From Thereva unica (lineage: Eukaryota > Arthropoda > Insecta > Diptera > Therevidae), in assembly GCA_949987705.1 (NCBI GenBank), contig OX465282.1, positions 63,361,922 to 63,425,921 on the forward strand: a stretch of 64,000 bases of DNA, in the 5' to 3' direction. Made by a program: the position numbers and the translations under genes. The notes beneath the pieces are model-generated. The model saw only the letters and a program-made list of their open reading frames with translations. It did not search any database and was not told the DNA's origin. This document shows positions 44,962 to 56,837 of this stretch, piece after piece; the stretch's first letter is position 1, and every line of letters starts with the position of its first letter.

Positions 44962-46473
44962 CTGGTCTTACTTGCTTACTTAATGCTCCTTTAATCCCTC
45001 ATGGGACATAGGGTGGAAACAGTTCCCTCCAGCGGACTCTGTTTTGCGCGACAGGATCTCCCAGTTGCTGCGGCTTCTGCTAGTAGGGTTCTCCAGCACG
45101 TTGTTCAAGGTCTTCCGACTCGACGGTATCCTTGTGGATTCCAGTCAGATTTTCGTCTTCGCGTCGCAAGGAGTGGCCAATCCAATTCCATTTCCTTCGC
45201 CTGATTTGGTCGTCTATCCTTTCTTGGCCGGCACGGCGCCACAGTTCTTGGTTTGCGATTTTATCTTGCCAGCGGATTTTTACGATACGACGCAAGCATC
45301 TGTTGATGAGAACTTGTAGGCGCCCTGTGATGAATTGGGTGACTTTCCATGTTTCGCAATCGCACAAAAGAACTGCCTTAACGTTGGAGTTGAACAGCCG
45401 CAATTTGCTGTTAGTTGAGATCTCCGTTGATCTCCATATGCGGAACAGGAATGCATATGCGCCTAGTGCTTTATTTATTCTGGAACTGACATCTTCTTCT
45501 GCACCGCCATTTTCGGTAATAATACTACCGAGGTAGCAGAATTTATCTACCAGCTCCAGGTCATGGTTATTCAGCGCTGTCCGTTCAATGGTGTTGGTAT
45601 TTATCCGTATTTCTTCAGTTTTAGTCGAATTTAGCCTTAAGCCTGCTGGACTACTTTCTGTTGCCAAAATGCTTAACATGTTTTTCAGGTCCTGATGTCT
45701 GTGGCCCAGCAAACAGATATCATCCGCGTAGTCGAGATCCTTAAGATGGTCTAGCAAACCCCATTGTATGCCGCCTGTTCTACTATCTAGAGCGCCGACA
45801 AGGATGTCATTTATTACTATAAGAAATAGTAAAGGCGAGAGTAGGCATCCTTGTCGTACTCCTGAAGTCACCTCAAAGCTGTCGGAATTGTTGTATAGGG
45901 CTGATGTCTTTCCAGTTGTCGCAAATATTTTTAGGTCCCCGTTTTTGAGTATTTTGACTATGATACCTTCCGTCCAATCCTCTGGAAAAGTACAGGTGTT
46001 CCATGCTATTTCCAGGATTGGCTGAAGCACATCTGCTATGAGGCTTGAATCGGCTTTCATCAATTCTGGCGAGATGTCATCTTTACTATTTCTGTCTTGG
46101 ATGGGGCCCGGGTGGTGATTCTTATTGGCTGTGCACTGTTGGTATTTTCCTGAGGTTCCTGTGCAAATGAACCTTTTAGGGCGGCGAAGAAGTAATCTCT
46201 CCATCTTTGGGGTTGCTTCTCGTCGCTGCACAGTAGCCTCCCATCCGCACTCTTAACGGCATGCTTTTTAGCAGAGTGCTTTCCCGAGGACTGTTTAGTA
46301 ATTTGGTACAGCACTTTATTGTTGCCTGTGTGTGCCGCGTTTTCCGCCTTTTCTGCGAGCTCATTTATTTGCTGCCTTTTATCTCCTCGGACACTCCTCT
46401 TTACCTCGCGGTGTAATAGGGCGTATTCCCGTTGAAGTTGGTGACGTCTTTCCGGGTCGCTTGTAGAGTTCAT
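44962..46473 (-). pseudogene. LINE reverse transcriptase with internal deletion and frameshift
   Basis: The minus strand starts (46473) with MNSTSDPERRHQLQREYALL and a K/R/E-rich linker typical before the RT (KRQQINELAEKAENAAHTGN). A frameshift near 46060-46231 leads into the RT frame (45080-46231). It shows PELMKADSSLIADVLQPILE and EDWTEGIIVKILKNGDLK, then jumps to FEVTSGVRQGCLLSPLLFLI, missing about 100 residues that would carry the fingers and the first catalytic Asp. LDYADDICLLGHRHQDLKNM, with the intact YADD box, and FCYLGSIITENGG, LRLFNSNVKAVLL, CLRRIVKIRW and RRRKWNWIGHSLRREDE follow. The end near 44990 shares TA(T/C)GT(T/C)CCA(T/C)GAGGGATTA with the remnant at 56838. The organisation is RTE-like. 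It cannot encode active RT. Confidence 0.9.
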
Positions 46474-48503
46474 GTTCCACTTTGCGTTGGGGATGTAAAC
46501 TACTTTGCGTTATTGAGATGTGACCAGCTATGTATACAGTTATAATTTTGAGAGTCGTTGTGTTGCGACTGAGTCGACCGCTGTTAATTAAAATAAAAGA
46601 AACAAAATCAAATAAATAAAACGCGCAACTTAAATCAAAGCAATTTGTTTGTGGCTTCCTCTTTCAGCGTTATACATCGACTGCCTTTATCATCCTTTTT
46701 CATCGTAGCTCAGTCCCCATATTTTGAATTCGTTTATGCGGACTCAGCAATGCACGTATTTAAGAAATGTGTATGGATAAGATCGGATATGGCTGAATTT
46801 GCTAATCTTGCATTTTCCGTTTGATAATATGATCGTGAATTTGACAATTAGCTTTTCGAATTTATAACTGAGAATGTTTATGGCGTGCATTCCTGAGGCC
46901 GGATAAAGGATCTTAAATTACATGCATGTTGCTAAAAATTTATTTCACAACAGTTGAAACTGTTTGCGAACTGTCCAAATTGCGAGTACAATAGAATACC
47001 ATATTTTCTCAAGTTGAGACTTACCACACGCTTATGCCTGCGTTGTGACGTGTGACCCCTTTAAGAATAGAATATAAATGTTTGATAGTCTACCAAGGAA
47101 TCTACCAATTCTTTCCAATATTTACAAGAAAAATCAAAATCGCAAATACGATCAACGTGAATTTCTACGCACCAATCTATTCATGTCAAACGCCTCCTCG
47201 AACAACTGAAGCTTTACTTATGTGTCGCATTTGCGTAGAACGCGATATTTTCAAGAAATTAATAAATTATCAAACCCATATCATAAAAGCATATTTTCAC
47301 CCACGTTTTAATAGCAACTTTATTGACACGCACCTGCAGACTTTTATATCATATCATATATGGCATTGAACTATCAACCGATTACAAGACGTTCCTAACC
47401 TTTACGTGGCTCAAGTACATGTTTCATTTCGGCATAAGGTTTGCCAAAAGCAAATATGAATTTTTTGAAAATTTTGGATATCTCCTAAATGGGAAAGCAC
47501 TAAGCACATTTAAGATGAAAAATAGTGCAACTAAGAATTATGTGAGATTAGAAAATTGTAGACCAACAAATTAAAATTCAATGCTTTGCACAGTAGTTTC
47601 TGACTGGGGGAAGATTCTAAGTCTAATCTTGGAGATGCAAGTTTATTTTAATTGTACAAATTAAAGAAAAACACATATTGAAAAGTTTCCATTCGTTCTA
47701 GCTCGCTCTAATTTACTATTTTCTTCCCGACCATCTGACATTGCCTGTCTACAAACAAGTGCCGTAATCCATGTTTAGAAATAACTCGTCTTTCATAGCC
47801 CAATATCCAAATTATCACTTAATTTCCCATTCATAAAGCAGAAAATAATTAAAAGACAAGCAAGTCCGTGATCTTGTAGCTAAGTTTGAGTAAATCGTGA
47901 ATATTTACTAGATATTTAACAGCTTGTGAAGTGGCGAAGTAAAAAACTCGCTCCAATAAACATATGTGAATTTTCTCAATTTACTCATGACATTAAGCCC
48001 ACACACGCGCTTGTAAACAAAATGCTAAAGCAAAGATCATTAATAAAATGACGAAGAAAACGTTCTCGCTGCTGCTAAAAACTGTGACATAAATATAGGT
48101 GTACACGGAGCTAGTGGTGGTGAGCTGTGCGGAATCGCAAAGTGCCCATTCACTTTTTCTAAAACGCTGTATTTTAGCACAAATGTATAACGTAATCGCG
48201 GCTCGCCTACGTCATTCAACTTCTAGGAAATATGAAACAGGTAAGAAAGAAGAAAGATCTTGAGTCATAGAGCCTTGAGAGGCTGGCAACGCGCGGCTCA
48301 GTTTGGATGTTTGAATTGCATTAAAAGAGAACTCCAAGCGCAAATCAAACTCCATCGATCGGTGCCACAAGAATTTAAACTACTGCCATCGTAGACCTCG
48401 AGGTAGGCCCCTGTTCCTGCTCGATGTCTCCCCAATTAATGTTATCTCGATAATCACTTAAGGTACAAAAATTATGAAAATAAAAAAAGTAAAGTGCACT
48501 TAC
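46474..48503. other. Unassigned stretch (intron-like if the 48.5 kb exon is real)
   Basis: About 25 bp at 46477-46500 match the end of the GGCCCTTTTACA MITE family. The frames at 47052-47574 have no recognisable motif. On the minus strand this would be the intron after the host exon. Confidence 0.4.
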
Positions 48504-48581
48504 TGAGTCTGCCAAAGCTGTGAGAGAGCCTTTTCTTCAGCTTCTGTAGAGCGCCACCTTTTTTCTCACGCATGGTTACAC
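48504..48581 (-). CDS. Candidate host-gene first coding exon (minus strand)
   Basis: On the minus strand a good acceptor (pyrimidine-rich TTTCTTTTTTCATTTCAG) precedes eight leader bases, GTGTAACC, and an ATG at 48573-48571. The frame then reads MREKKGGALQ, KLKKRLSHSF, GRL (23 codons plus one base) and stops at a strong donor, GTAAGT (48503-48498). The exon is thus 78 bp with phase 1 at its end. The peptide is basic (K/R-rich) with an RLSHSFG motif, a possible phosphorylation site for basophilic kinases. The short basic stretch followed by (R)LS-SF recalls the N-termini of PCTAIRE/PFTAIRE cyclin-dependent kinases, but that is a guess from one short exon. No other exon of the gene was found. 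The upstream leader exon and next coding exon must lie at a distance on this strand. Confidence 0.65.
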
Positions 48582-49613
48582 CTGAAATGAAAAAAGAAAC
48601 AAAATCGTTAGCAGCAGGCTAATTATAATGAATACACACCTGAATGGAATTATTAGCATGCAACGGAGGTGTTAGGTGAGCGGCAGGGAGCTAGTGAACA
48701 TACAAGAGATCTACATAGAGAAATGGTTGGCGAAACTGAAAGTAAAAGGCTAGGCTGGGTGCTGGCGCAGACTGATAGCTATAAATAGCCCGGACTGCGG
48801 CGCTACTAGCAGGTATTCGTGTCGACATCCAACAACAACAACTGGTAATCGACCTTTGCTAGAGATTAATCAGGAAATTTAAGTGAAATTGTGTCCACCA
48901 CAAAAAATTAAATTTTTGTGTAATTGCAGGTGATTTGTTGCGTTGCTCCAGAAAATGCAACAGTTTTTTTTGGTAGTGTGTCCATTCTGCTATTGTCAAG
49001 TTATTTAATGAAATATTTCTCAACTGAAGTATGAAGCATCAAAATACCGCTTTTATCTTTTGAATCAACTCGAGTTGACTTCTGGGCCAAATTCAAGAAA
49101 TATTTTAAGTTTCAAGGAAATCGTTTCACTTTTACTTTTCTCATTTTGAATGCCGTATTTGATAAATCTACTATTATTCCTGTTATGAGCTTAGGTTTCT
49201 CGAACTATCACTGTCAAAAACCACTGACGAATGGTATGTTTCTTATCACGGTGATTAGGCTGGACGTTCCTACGTACGTTCCTCACGAGCTTCTAGATGA
49301 ACGGGGAAGTGGAGAGGAAGCCCTTCAAATTAAGAGAATCTGGAGATACTGAAAATTATGTTAATGGGGTGTGCGTACACGGATCATCACATCAACACTA
49401 ACAAAACAGTTTCTTATGATGCTCTCGGCGTACATGGGTATTCTTTCACCGTAGAGTTGAGCCGAACTTGCACGAGCCAGTACGTTTGTCCCTTACACGA
49501 TGGTAAACTGTACTGCGGCCTCATTTTTTTAAATGTCTCAGTTCTAAAATAATGGCCTACTGGTATATAAGCTTTTATCGAGAGAAATAAGGCGGGGTGT
49601 TATTGTAAATATG
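48582..49613. other. Upstream flank of the candidate exon, with a TATA-like site
   Basis: No supported coding sequence. A TATA-like motif on the plus strand is listed separately. Frames at 49146-49552 lack motifs. Confidence 0.4.
48780..48787 (+). promoter_or_regulatory. Possible TATA box
   Basis: TATAAATA is followed after about 30 bp by a mixed-composition stretch and then CAACAACAACAACTG, which looks like a fly-type leader. No gene follows convincingly on the plus strand, so this may be coincidence. Confidence 0.2.
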
Positions 49614-49616
49614 TAA

Positions 49617-49753
49617 AGGCGGAAACATACCTACTATTAAAACGCGACCCAGCCTGATCTGAACAAATATATGGGAAATGTACGATTTGATTTGACTCAA
49701 CACGCGTCGCATCACATCGGATCGCGTCGGGTTTTAAAAGTGTGTTTCCGTCT
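49617..49753. mobile_element. MITE with AGGCGGAAACATAC ends, TAA-flanked
   Basis: The left end AGGCGGAAACATAC and the inverse of the right end AGACGGAAACACAC match except for two bases, and TTAAAAC with a following CG-rich block pairs further in. TAA lies on both sides (49614-49616 and 49754-49756). It is 137 bp long and non-coding. It is the third clear TAA-flanked family of this type in the window, after 21291 and 25791. Confidence 0.85.
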
Positions 49754-49756
49754 TAA

Positions 49757-50341
49757 TGGTTTCTTGTTTGTATTAAGGCAGTAAAATTTAACTTAAAATA
49801 AGGCGAGGTGAAATTGTAAATACGAACTAGAGAGACATTTGTACTTCTTTTGCGACGAGGTGAGATTGCAAAATATAAATATACAATGTCGAAGGCTAGC
49901 TTTCTTACCTAATCTATAAGGCAGTTTATTCCATATTAAAATCAAACTTATAAAAAAGCTCTTCATTGGTATTTATATTCTTTCTTTTTTTTTTAATTAG
50001 CTCGTGTATGTCATTTTGGCATTACAAAAGCCTCTCGCCTCATTGTACTGACAAAAAGGAAAACCCAGGTACCTCTAACAAACTCGTTTTATAATCGACG
50101 CCAACGACGTATCAAAATAGGTTTTTTTTTAATTTCGTTCACTGACAATTTCCACTACACACCCACTTACTAGAATTGCCAACGTAATGACATATTTTAC
50201 CGTGCGTCGCACCACTCATTAATGACGAATATTCGTCATTATTACGTTGCCGTGTGTCGACATTACTCTGTCGGCCCCAATTGAGGATGAGTGCAATGCC
50301 CCTGTTGATTAAGTTTTTTTTTTTTTTTTATGTGGCAGTGC
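49757..50341. other. Unassigned spacer
   Basis: GACGAATATTCGTC at about 50222 is a short palindrome. A T run lies at 50313-50328, next to the short repeat that follows. No gene. Confidence 0.4.
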
Positions 50342-50427
50342 TAAGCTCAGGAGTCACCCTTTGTACTACTAGTCCGTCATGTCATTTGTCACGTCATGGT
50401 GCAATGTCTAGCAGTAAGCTTAGTATG
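50342..50427. repeat. Short repeat with inverted AAGCT ends, copy 2
   Basis: CTAAGCTCAGGAGTCACCCT to GCAATGTCTAGCAGTAAGCT matches 35509-35592 with about a dozen differences, in the same orientation. Confidence 0.6.
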
Positions 50428-50504
50428 GGGGGATGGGGAGGGGTATAGGTTAAGGGTTAAAAGGTACGGGGGGGTATTGAAGAGTTGGAAATAAAAGTCC
50501 ACCA

Positions 50505-51600
50505 TCGTCAAGACAAGATGTGGATTAAATCTAGTTCATCTTTTCTTCCCATTCTTAATCTTCCAGCTATGGATCGTTGCATCACCTTTGCTTTCTCTTC
50601 ATTGCTGTTCAGGCCTATGTGTTTTGCCGCTTATTTTAATTCGACATAAACTTCTCTTGCTGCCAAAAATTATCTTTCCACGATGTCCACGTCATGTCAT
50701 CCGCATATCGAAGTAATTGTACAGATTATGTTGTTATTGATGCACTGACGTTTTCCTTAACACTCATTCTAGAGCGAAGTTGAAGAGTATTGGGGCCAGA
50801 CCATCCCCTTGTCTAAGTCCTTGTCGCACTTCGAACTCTTCTGTTACAATATTTTGAATCCTTACCATCGCCAGTGAGAAATTCGTGGCGCACTTGATTT
50901 GTCGTTTAAGCTTTGATGGTTTCCTAGTTGCGATGAGATATTGTAAAGCCTCTCTCTGTTTATAGAGTCATATGCCTGTTGAAAGTCAATAAATATCTGG
51001 TATATATCTACATTCCTTTCCCATGTTTCCTCCAGAATTTGCTTTAAGGTCAGCAGCTGGTCTGTTGACCTATTTGTCCTAAAACAACTTTGATATTCTC
51101 CTATAGGGCCTTCCGCTATACTCGTAGGTTCTAGCTTTTGTTTCACAAGGATTGTGAATATTTTGTAGTTGGTGCTGAGGATAGAAAAGCCTCTGTAGTT
51201 CTTACAAGTTAATTTATCTCCTTTCTTGTATGTTGGACATATAATCACTATCCTCCAGTCATCTGGTATGACTTCTTCCTCCCAGATGCTGCATATGTGT
51301 TGGTGTAAGGTAGCTAGGAGTTGCGGTCCTCTTTGCTTTAGCAGCTCTGCTGTGATTTGTTGCTTTTTTGCCTTCTTACAGCTTCACGTACCTCATCCAG
51401 TGTTGGTGGTTCTATTGAGATATTATCTTGAGGAATTAGTGGTCTTGTTTTGATGCGAAGCGTACATATTCTATTACATACTAGCTTGAAGTCCAGAATC
51501 AGTGATTTTATTTCCTTGGGCACGTTGAAGGCGACTCCGAACCTTCTTCTTCGTTTCAATGAACCACTGAAGAGTATCGTGTGGGTTCTGAGATCCATTT
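50505..51600 (-). pseudogene. LINE reverse transcriptase, second family, with deletions
   Basis: The minus strand begins with an endonuclease scrap (51338-51598: RRRRFGVAFNVPKEIKSLIL, DFKLVCNRICTLRIKT) joined directly to PPTLDEVREAVRRQKSNK, the linker before the RT. Most of the endonuclease is therefore deleted. The RT follows: CKNYRGFSILSTNYKIF, GEYQSCFRTNRSTDQLL, YQIFIDFQQAYDSINRERLY with the first catalytic Asp, then (50780-50860) VTEEFEVRQGLRQGDGLAPI and the YADDM box at 50693-50707. SNEEKAKVMQ at about 50600 follows. Stops and frameshifts lie between these pieces. It differs from the RT at 45-46 kb, so it is an independent family. Confidence 0.85.
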
Positions 51601-52102
51601 TGCCACTGTGAGTCTAGTAGAGCGGTGATCGCTATGTCGTATTTTTTCAGTAATAATAAAAGCGAACACAGAGCGCCCGTCCTGTTGAGCGTTCTGACGA
51701 TAGATTTGTGAACAAGAAAACTTAGTAAAATCCAAACAAAAGTTTAAATTTTTTTATTTATAAATTTGCTTTTTAACAACGAACGTTCACCCCCTATTTC
51801 ACCATCATATAAGTCGAAATTTCAAAAACGCTTGAAAATATTTATTTACTTCTTATCATGGTTTTATCTTCAAAAATGACGGATTGCATACAAACTTCAT
51901 CTCCGATTTTAATTCCTTTAAGACTTTTTGTTCGTGACAAAAAGTATCCTATATCTTTCTCCGAGGTCTAATCTTTCTAAATACCAAACTTCATCAAAAT
52001 CGGCTCATCGTTTTAGGCGTGAAAACGTAGCATACAGACAGAGTTACGGAGAGGCAAGCAGGGGCCGGGTTTGATTTGTCATTCGTGGGTATTATTTAGT
52101 CA
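51601..52102. other. Unassigned spacer, possibly a transposon flank
   Basis: Precedes the mariner relic. No paired ends could be found by eye. Confidence 0.4.
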
Positions 52103-52575
52103 CAATGTCGCAGTGGACTGATGAAGAACGTGCGTTCGCAATCGCAGCGTTTTTCAAAGCAAATGTTTCTTGTGCTGCTGCTCGCCATAGATTTTGATCG
52201 CGGTGCAATATTCGTCGCCTACGTGACGCGAAAGGTCCGAGCAACAAGTTCAGCAGCAAACAATCCGCGGCCAGGTACCAGCCGAACGTCAAGAAGCGAT
52301 GACATCAGTTCAGACGGTAATCCGCGTCTTTCGTTTCGCAAGAGGGCGGCTAGGAAACCCGAAAACCATTGGGCTTGAAATATGGAAAGAGGACCTTAAA
52401 TTTTACCCCTTCAAAATTCAAATTGTGCAAGCGCCATCACTTCTCCAGCGGGTTGCGCGTAATACGGTAGATAGATTGCAGGAGTGTGTACGACACGACA
52501 CGGGCAACATTTGGACCGAGTTATTTTTAAAAACTAAAGCCCGCATTCATTTTCTGTACAGCAAGTTTAATCAAA
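52103..52575 (+). pseudogene. Mariner-type transposase, internally deleted
   Basis: From the ATG at 52105 the plus strand reads MSQWTDEERAFAIAAFFKAN then VSCAAARHRF, a helix-turn-helix start typical of this family, followed by a stop. After frameshifts it reads DLKFYPFKIQIVQA near 52392, the 'ILH-DL-FHPYKIQ' box that ends the DNA-binding domain. It then jumps directly to RVARNTVDRLQECVRHDTGN, the C-terminus normally found after the catalytic domain. The entire DDE catalytic core is missing. It is therefore a deletion derivative of the same broad group as the relics at 41250 and 57030, but with a different N-terminus. Confidence 0.8.
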
Positions 52576-53949
52576 TTAATATACTATGAAGTTTTTTTAT
52601 TAACTTTTGCAATTATAGTTCTACCGTCGAACACCCTGCATCATCTGATAAACAGCGTTTGGAATAAAATAAAAAATAACCTGACCAAAAACTAAGATCA
52701 TAATGGTTTGATCAAAACTATATATAAATCGCAACAGATTAAAATGATTGGAATGACTAACTATCTTGAAATAATTAAACTGTAAGAACGTGCGCATCTC
52801 TATGGTTAGACCAATTATTTCAAGATATGCTACAGGTCTGCACCGCCTAAACCCCCTCTCACTAATCAAATTTCGAATTATTTTCTATCAATATAAAAAT
52901 TTAAAATGCCCTGATTTTTTGCGCTGAAGAACGAAAAACGCAACGAAGTAAATTTCGAGTTCACCTGAAAATTAAATGGAAATCGGAAACTCCTCTGATA
53001 ATTCATTTACCCAACAGAGCAGCAACAGAGTCAATATTTGAAATCCATTCCCAATGTAGACTCCACAGCGGCGGGCGATAAGGCTGTGTTTACTTCCTTC
53101 TCTCCGGTCGCAATGATTTCCTCGATTCCGCACATTCAGATTCCTTCGCTCGTTCATTAGGAATTTCAAGCCGACCTTCTTTGCGTGCTCGTAGGCAATC
53201 CTAATGCTAGATTTCGCGGACTGAAGGTAAATAAAATTAATTTGAACGTCTTTGGCCCTGAGTTAATTCAAGGTGAACATGTGTGCCTGTGTATGTGCAT
53301 GTAAGCTAAATAGTCAGTTAGCTTGTTAGTTAGTTACGGTTCAAAGTAATTAGTGCGAAATGTTTGAGTTAGAAACGGAATCGGAAGTAGACTTGCTCTG
53401 GCTGGATATGTGCATCGTGTAATTGTAACTAATTGGATGACAGCTAAATAATCGCTCAAGTTTGCGATTACGATTTTCTCGATGTTCACTGATTGAACGA
53501 AGGATTAGAGTCTACTAATGTTATTCGATTTCTATAAATTGTTTGAGGCTAAAATTTAAACCGATGATAATTTTTTTTTATTTGATATATACATAAATGT
53601 AAAGTTTTGATGTAAGGTGTCAATGAATCATAAGGTGTCTTTAATGCTCCTCGCCTCTATTAGTGGATGGTCGCTCGGTCGCTGAAGTTCCAGGGATTGA
53701 GCCGACCTCTATGCCGTTCTTGGTAGTAACCTTGAGCCATGCACCTCTCTAGTTACGGTACCGAGGCCGCTAAATATCTTCATCTCGAGATTTTCTCCGG
53801 AAATTAAGACGGAGTCTATCAGTGAATATTTGAGGAATAAGTTCATTGCAGAAGAGTTAGCAAGGCGTACAAGCCAGTTGCATCTTTTATTTTGTCTGTA
53901 CCGCCTGTTACTGCCGAAATACTCTTAGACTCTGGTTTGCTGGGGCCCT
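52576..53949. other. Unassigned stretch
   Basis: The minus-strand segment at 52972-53220 reads AYEHAKKVGLKFLMNERRNL, faintly like an RT strand after the catalytic box, but nothing around it supports a LINE. The rest is unrecognised. Confidence 0.35.
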
Positions 53950-55420
53950 TACCAAGCGTTTCGTTCCGCGTACCCGTAATCGATCACATTACGTAAACGC
54001 TCCAACTTCAAGTTCGAGTGTTCCTTAGATATCAAAAAACTCGAGACGCTTTCTCTCTACTGCCAGAATGTAAGGGAGGCCTGGCCAAAAACTAAAGACA
54101 TCCTTCAGGCATCAATTGCTAGTGGTCTCGATGTTATAGCATTCACTGAATCCTGGCTCCACGTGGGCAAGTCTTCGGAGGGACCGTCACACTGACTCGG
54201 CTCGTTGGGGTGGCGCACTTGCTGCTTGTAGAATCCATCTTAATTGTACCCCGATTTCGCTTCCAAGTTTCCCTAACCACCTTGACGTCGAGCTTTGTGT
54301 TCTTAAAATCTCGCTTTCTAAAATGAATCTCTTCTTGATGTGCTGCTATATCCTATCAGCTATGTTAAGCACACTTGAAGATGGAGGTAATGATCTCTAT
54401 GATATTCTCATCTTTTGTGTTGATCTCTCAATTACCAGTGCTGATATCGTGAAACATATCGACGAACTCCCATTCGACTTAACTTCTGGCCCCCACAGTA
54501 TCCCTGCTGCTGTCCTTAAATCCTGTGTGGAGGATCTCCGGTCTCCACTGAAAACCCTTTTTCAAAAATCTCTGGATAACTCTACTCTTTGGAAGAATTC
54601 GTTTATAATTCCTATTCACAAAATTGGTAGCAAGAACGAAATATCGAATTATAGATCAGTTGCGAAGTTGTCTGTTATACCGAAACTTTTTGAATCAATT
54701 ATCTACTCTGCAATGGTTCCTATCTGCAAGAAGCTGGTCTCAACGAATCAGCATGGTTTTCTTGCAGCTCGTTCCACTACCACCAATCCTCTTGAGTTCA
54801 CGTCTCATGCACTGATTTTATAAGTTATTTGACAAGCTCTCTCATTCCATTATAATTTTCAAATTTCCGCAAGCCCTTCTAGTATGGTTCCAGTCTTACT
54901 TAGCTGACCGAACCTACCTAGTTATTTTTCTAAGATCCAAATCAGTAACCATTGATCCCACATCCGGTGTCCCACAAGAAAGTCGATTGATGGCATTGTT
55001 CCCTTGCTAAGACACAGTAGATTATTGATTTACGCTGATGACATCAAATTGTACCGTCACATAAAGAGTATTGAAGATTGCCAACTTTTGCAAGTTGACG
55101 ACCTTGACACCTTTTACTCTTGGTGTGCTAACAACAACCTAGCTTTTAATATTAGTAAATGTGAAATCATGACTTTTAGTAGGAGGCGTGGTCCTATAAT
55201 TTTCAACTACACCTTTTCTAAAGGGAATCCCTCGCGTTAATTTTGTTAAAGATTTCGGGATTAGATTTGATAGTAAGCTGGAATTTTCCACTCACATCAA
55301 CTATATCTCTTTCAGAGGTAGTTTAGTCCTGGGTTTTATAAAAAGCTGGTCCAAAGTTTCTTGGCCCAGCTGAGAAGTGAAGTTACTCTATACACGTAGA
55401 ATCGAGCCCAAATCTATTTC
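53950..55420 (+). pseudogene. Jockey-like non-LTR retrotransposon, truncated and decayed
   Basis: The plus strand reads YCQNVREAWPKTKDILQ near 54058 and DVIAFTESWL near 54130, the N-terminal part of an APE-type endonuclease (TESWL is the catalytic Glu box). RWGGALAA follows near 54202. The RT starts in a 166-codon frame (54323-54823): SGPHSIPAAVLKSC, LWKNSFIIPIHKIGSK, ISNYRSVAKLSVIPKLFE, QHGFLAARSTTTNPLEFT. FDKLSHSI, FQSYLADRTYLV and TSGVPQE (normally GVPQG) follow after a shift, then YADDIKLYRHI at 55030 and WCANNNLAFNISKCEIMTFS. RVNFVKDFGIRFDSKLEFST is the last clear box. The catalytic YADD is intact, but stops, frameshifts and loss of most of the endonuclease make it inactive. Confidence 0.85.
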
Positions 55421-56680
55421 ATCCTCCTACTACATAAATAGTGTAACAACAATTGCACTGCGCTAATACAATATATACACAAATCCATTGAGCCATTACT
55501 TGAAAAGTCTCAGAACATTTGGAATGAACCCACTCTCTTTTTTTATTCTTTTCCGTCTCGTCTAAGAACAATATTATTGCAACAAGAAATTTCACAATAC
55601 ATTCCATGATTTACTTGAGATAACTGTCCAAATTTCGGAAAAGTGTGAATGCCATAGAAAAACTCATCACGGAAGTCACTGACACGGAAAGCATCGGTGC
55701 CGTGCCGTCACGGATATGTGTGGAACGATCTTTAGTAGAATTTTACTCAGGCTGTGGAAATTACATATTATTATTACTCTTTACTTTCCATGCAAAACAT
55801 GTAAACATGAAAAACAATTGTCAAATTCCATTCCATTCATTGCAAATGGATAGGTTTGTGTTGTCTTATCTTGTATTTCTAAAAACCTGCCAACCCTTAA
55901 CGCCAACAAGTCATATCACGAACAAATCACAAACTCCGTTACAAAACATCCATCTTAAATTCCATATCACGTAAAAAGACAAAATAATTGAAATTCTTCT
56001 ATCATTTTAATAAAAAATAAAAATAAAAGAACTCTGCATGCAAGCAGAAGGAAGGGATGAAAACGACGTTAAAGTTCATCCTTCTGTTCCACGCTTTAAC
56101 TTGCATAAATAAATTCATTTGACTTTGATGTGGCAAAAGCTGCGGAAAGTTAAAAAGAAGCCGGAAAAATTCCTTGTGAAAAGGATCAAAAGAAATCTCA
56201 CCTCGAAAATCCTGTTGATAAAACTTTTCTGGCGAGAAAGAGCAAAGTTTAGAAATGGTTAGTCTTTTTCTGAACAGGTGTTGCCGGTCGATCGTTGTAA
56301 AAAAGTGTCCTTAGTTTTTTTTTTAAATTTAACCTGGTTTATGGTTAACTATAAAAAAGTTTAGCATGTTTTTGGCTTTCACAAGGGGAAGGTAGGGATA
56401 GGAGAATTTATTGAAATATAATTTAAGTGTAAGGGGATGAGGTTTCGCTACTGCAGAGTATTGTTGTTTAAATTATAAGGGATAAGCTAATTTTGTCTAA
56501 GTTTATGAAAGAATCTTTAAAGAATTTTTGATACTATCCCTTGTTATGAAAAAGGTGAAAACTGTGGGACATGTCTGAACACAAAAAAGGAAAAGGTGAT
56601 GTAAACTCAAAATGCATGGCAATGCAACTCAGCATTAAGATCAACCCTAACCCGTGTTCTTCTTTTTACATCCTTTAAAG
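55421..56680. other. Unassigned stretch after the jockey-like relic
   Basis: The first 200 bp may be its 3' part. The rest has no motif. Confidence 0.35.
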
Positions 56681-56836
56681 GCCGAACGCGGCGCGGTGCG
56701 AATGTCGTCCAGCAATTTTTGCACGAAAAATAAAACTGGGATTCACACCAGAAGCTGCGCGGTTAATATTCCACAGATTTATTTTTCATACAAAAATTGC
56801 TGAACGACCTTCGCACCGGGTTCGGTGTGACCCGAG
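56681..56836. mobile_element. Hairpin MITE next to a LINE 3' end
   Basis: GCAATTTTTGCACGAAAAAT near 56717 pairs with its diverged inverse near 56781-56800. Outer parts GAACGCGGCGCGGTGCGAA and the inverse of TTCGCACCGGGTTCGGTG also pair. Arms of about 60 bp enclose some 40 bp. TAA occurs near both ends but not in perfect register. The right end touches the LINE remnant exactly where its 3' tail TAATCCCTCG begins. Confidence 0.65.
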
Positions 56837-56837
56837 C

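Noticed and set aside
45044..46025. Several plus-strand frames over the RT relic
   Set aside because: Antisense shadows of the minus-strand reverse transcriptase.
52972..53220. Minus-strand AYEHAKKVGLK segment resembling an RT strand
   Set aside because: Too short, no neighbouring RT motifs in order; left unassigned.
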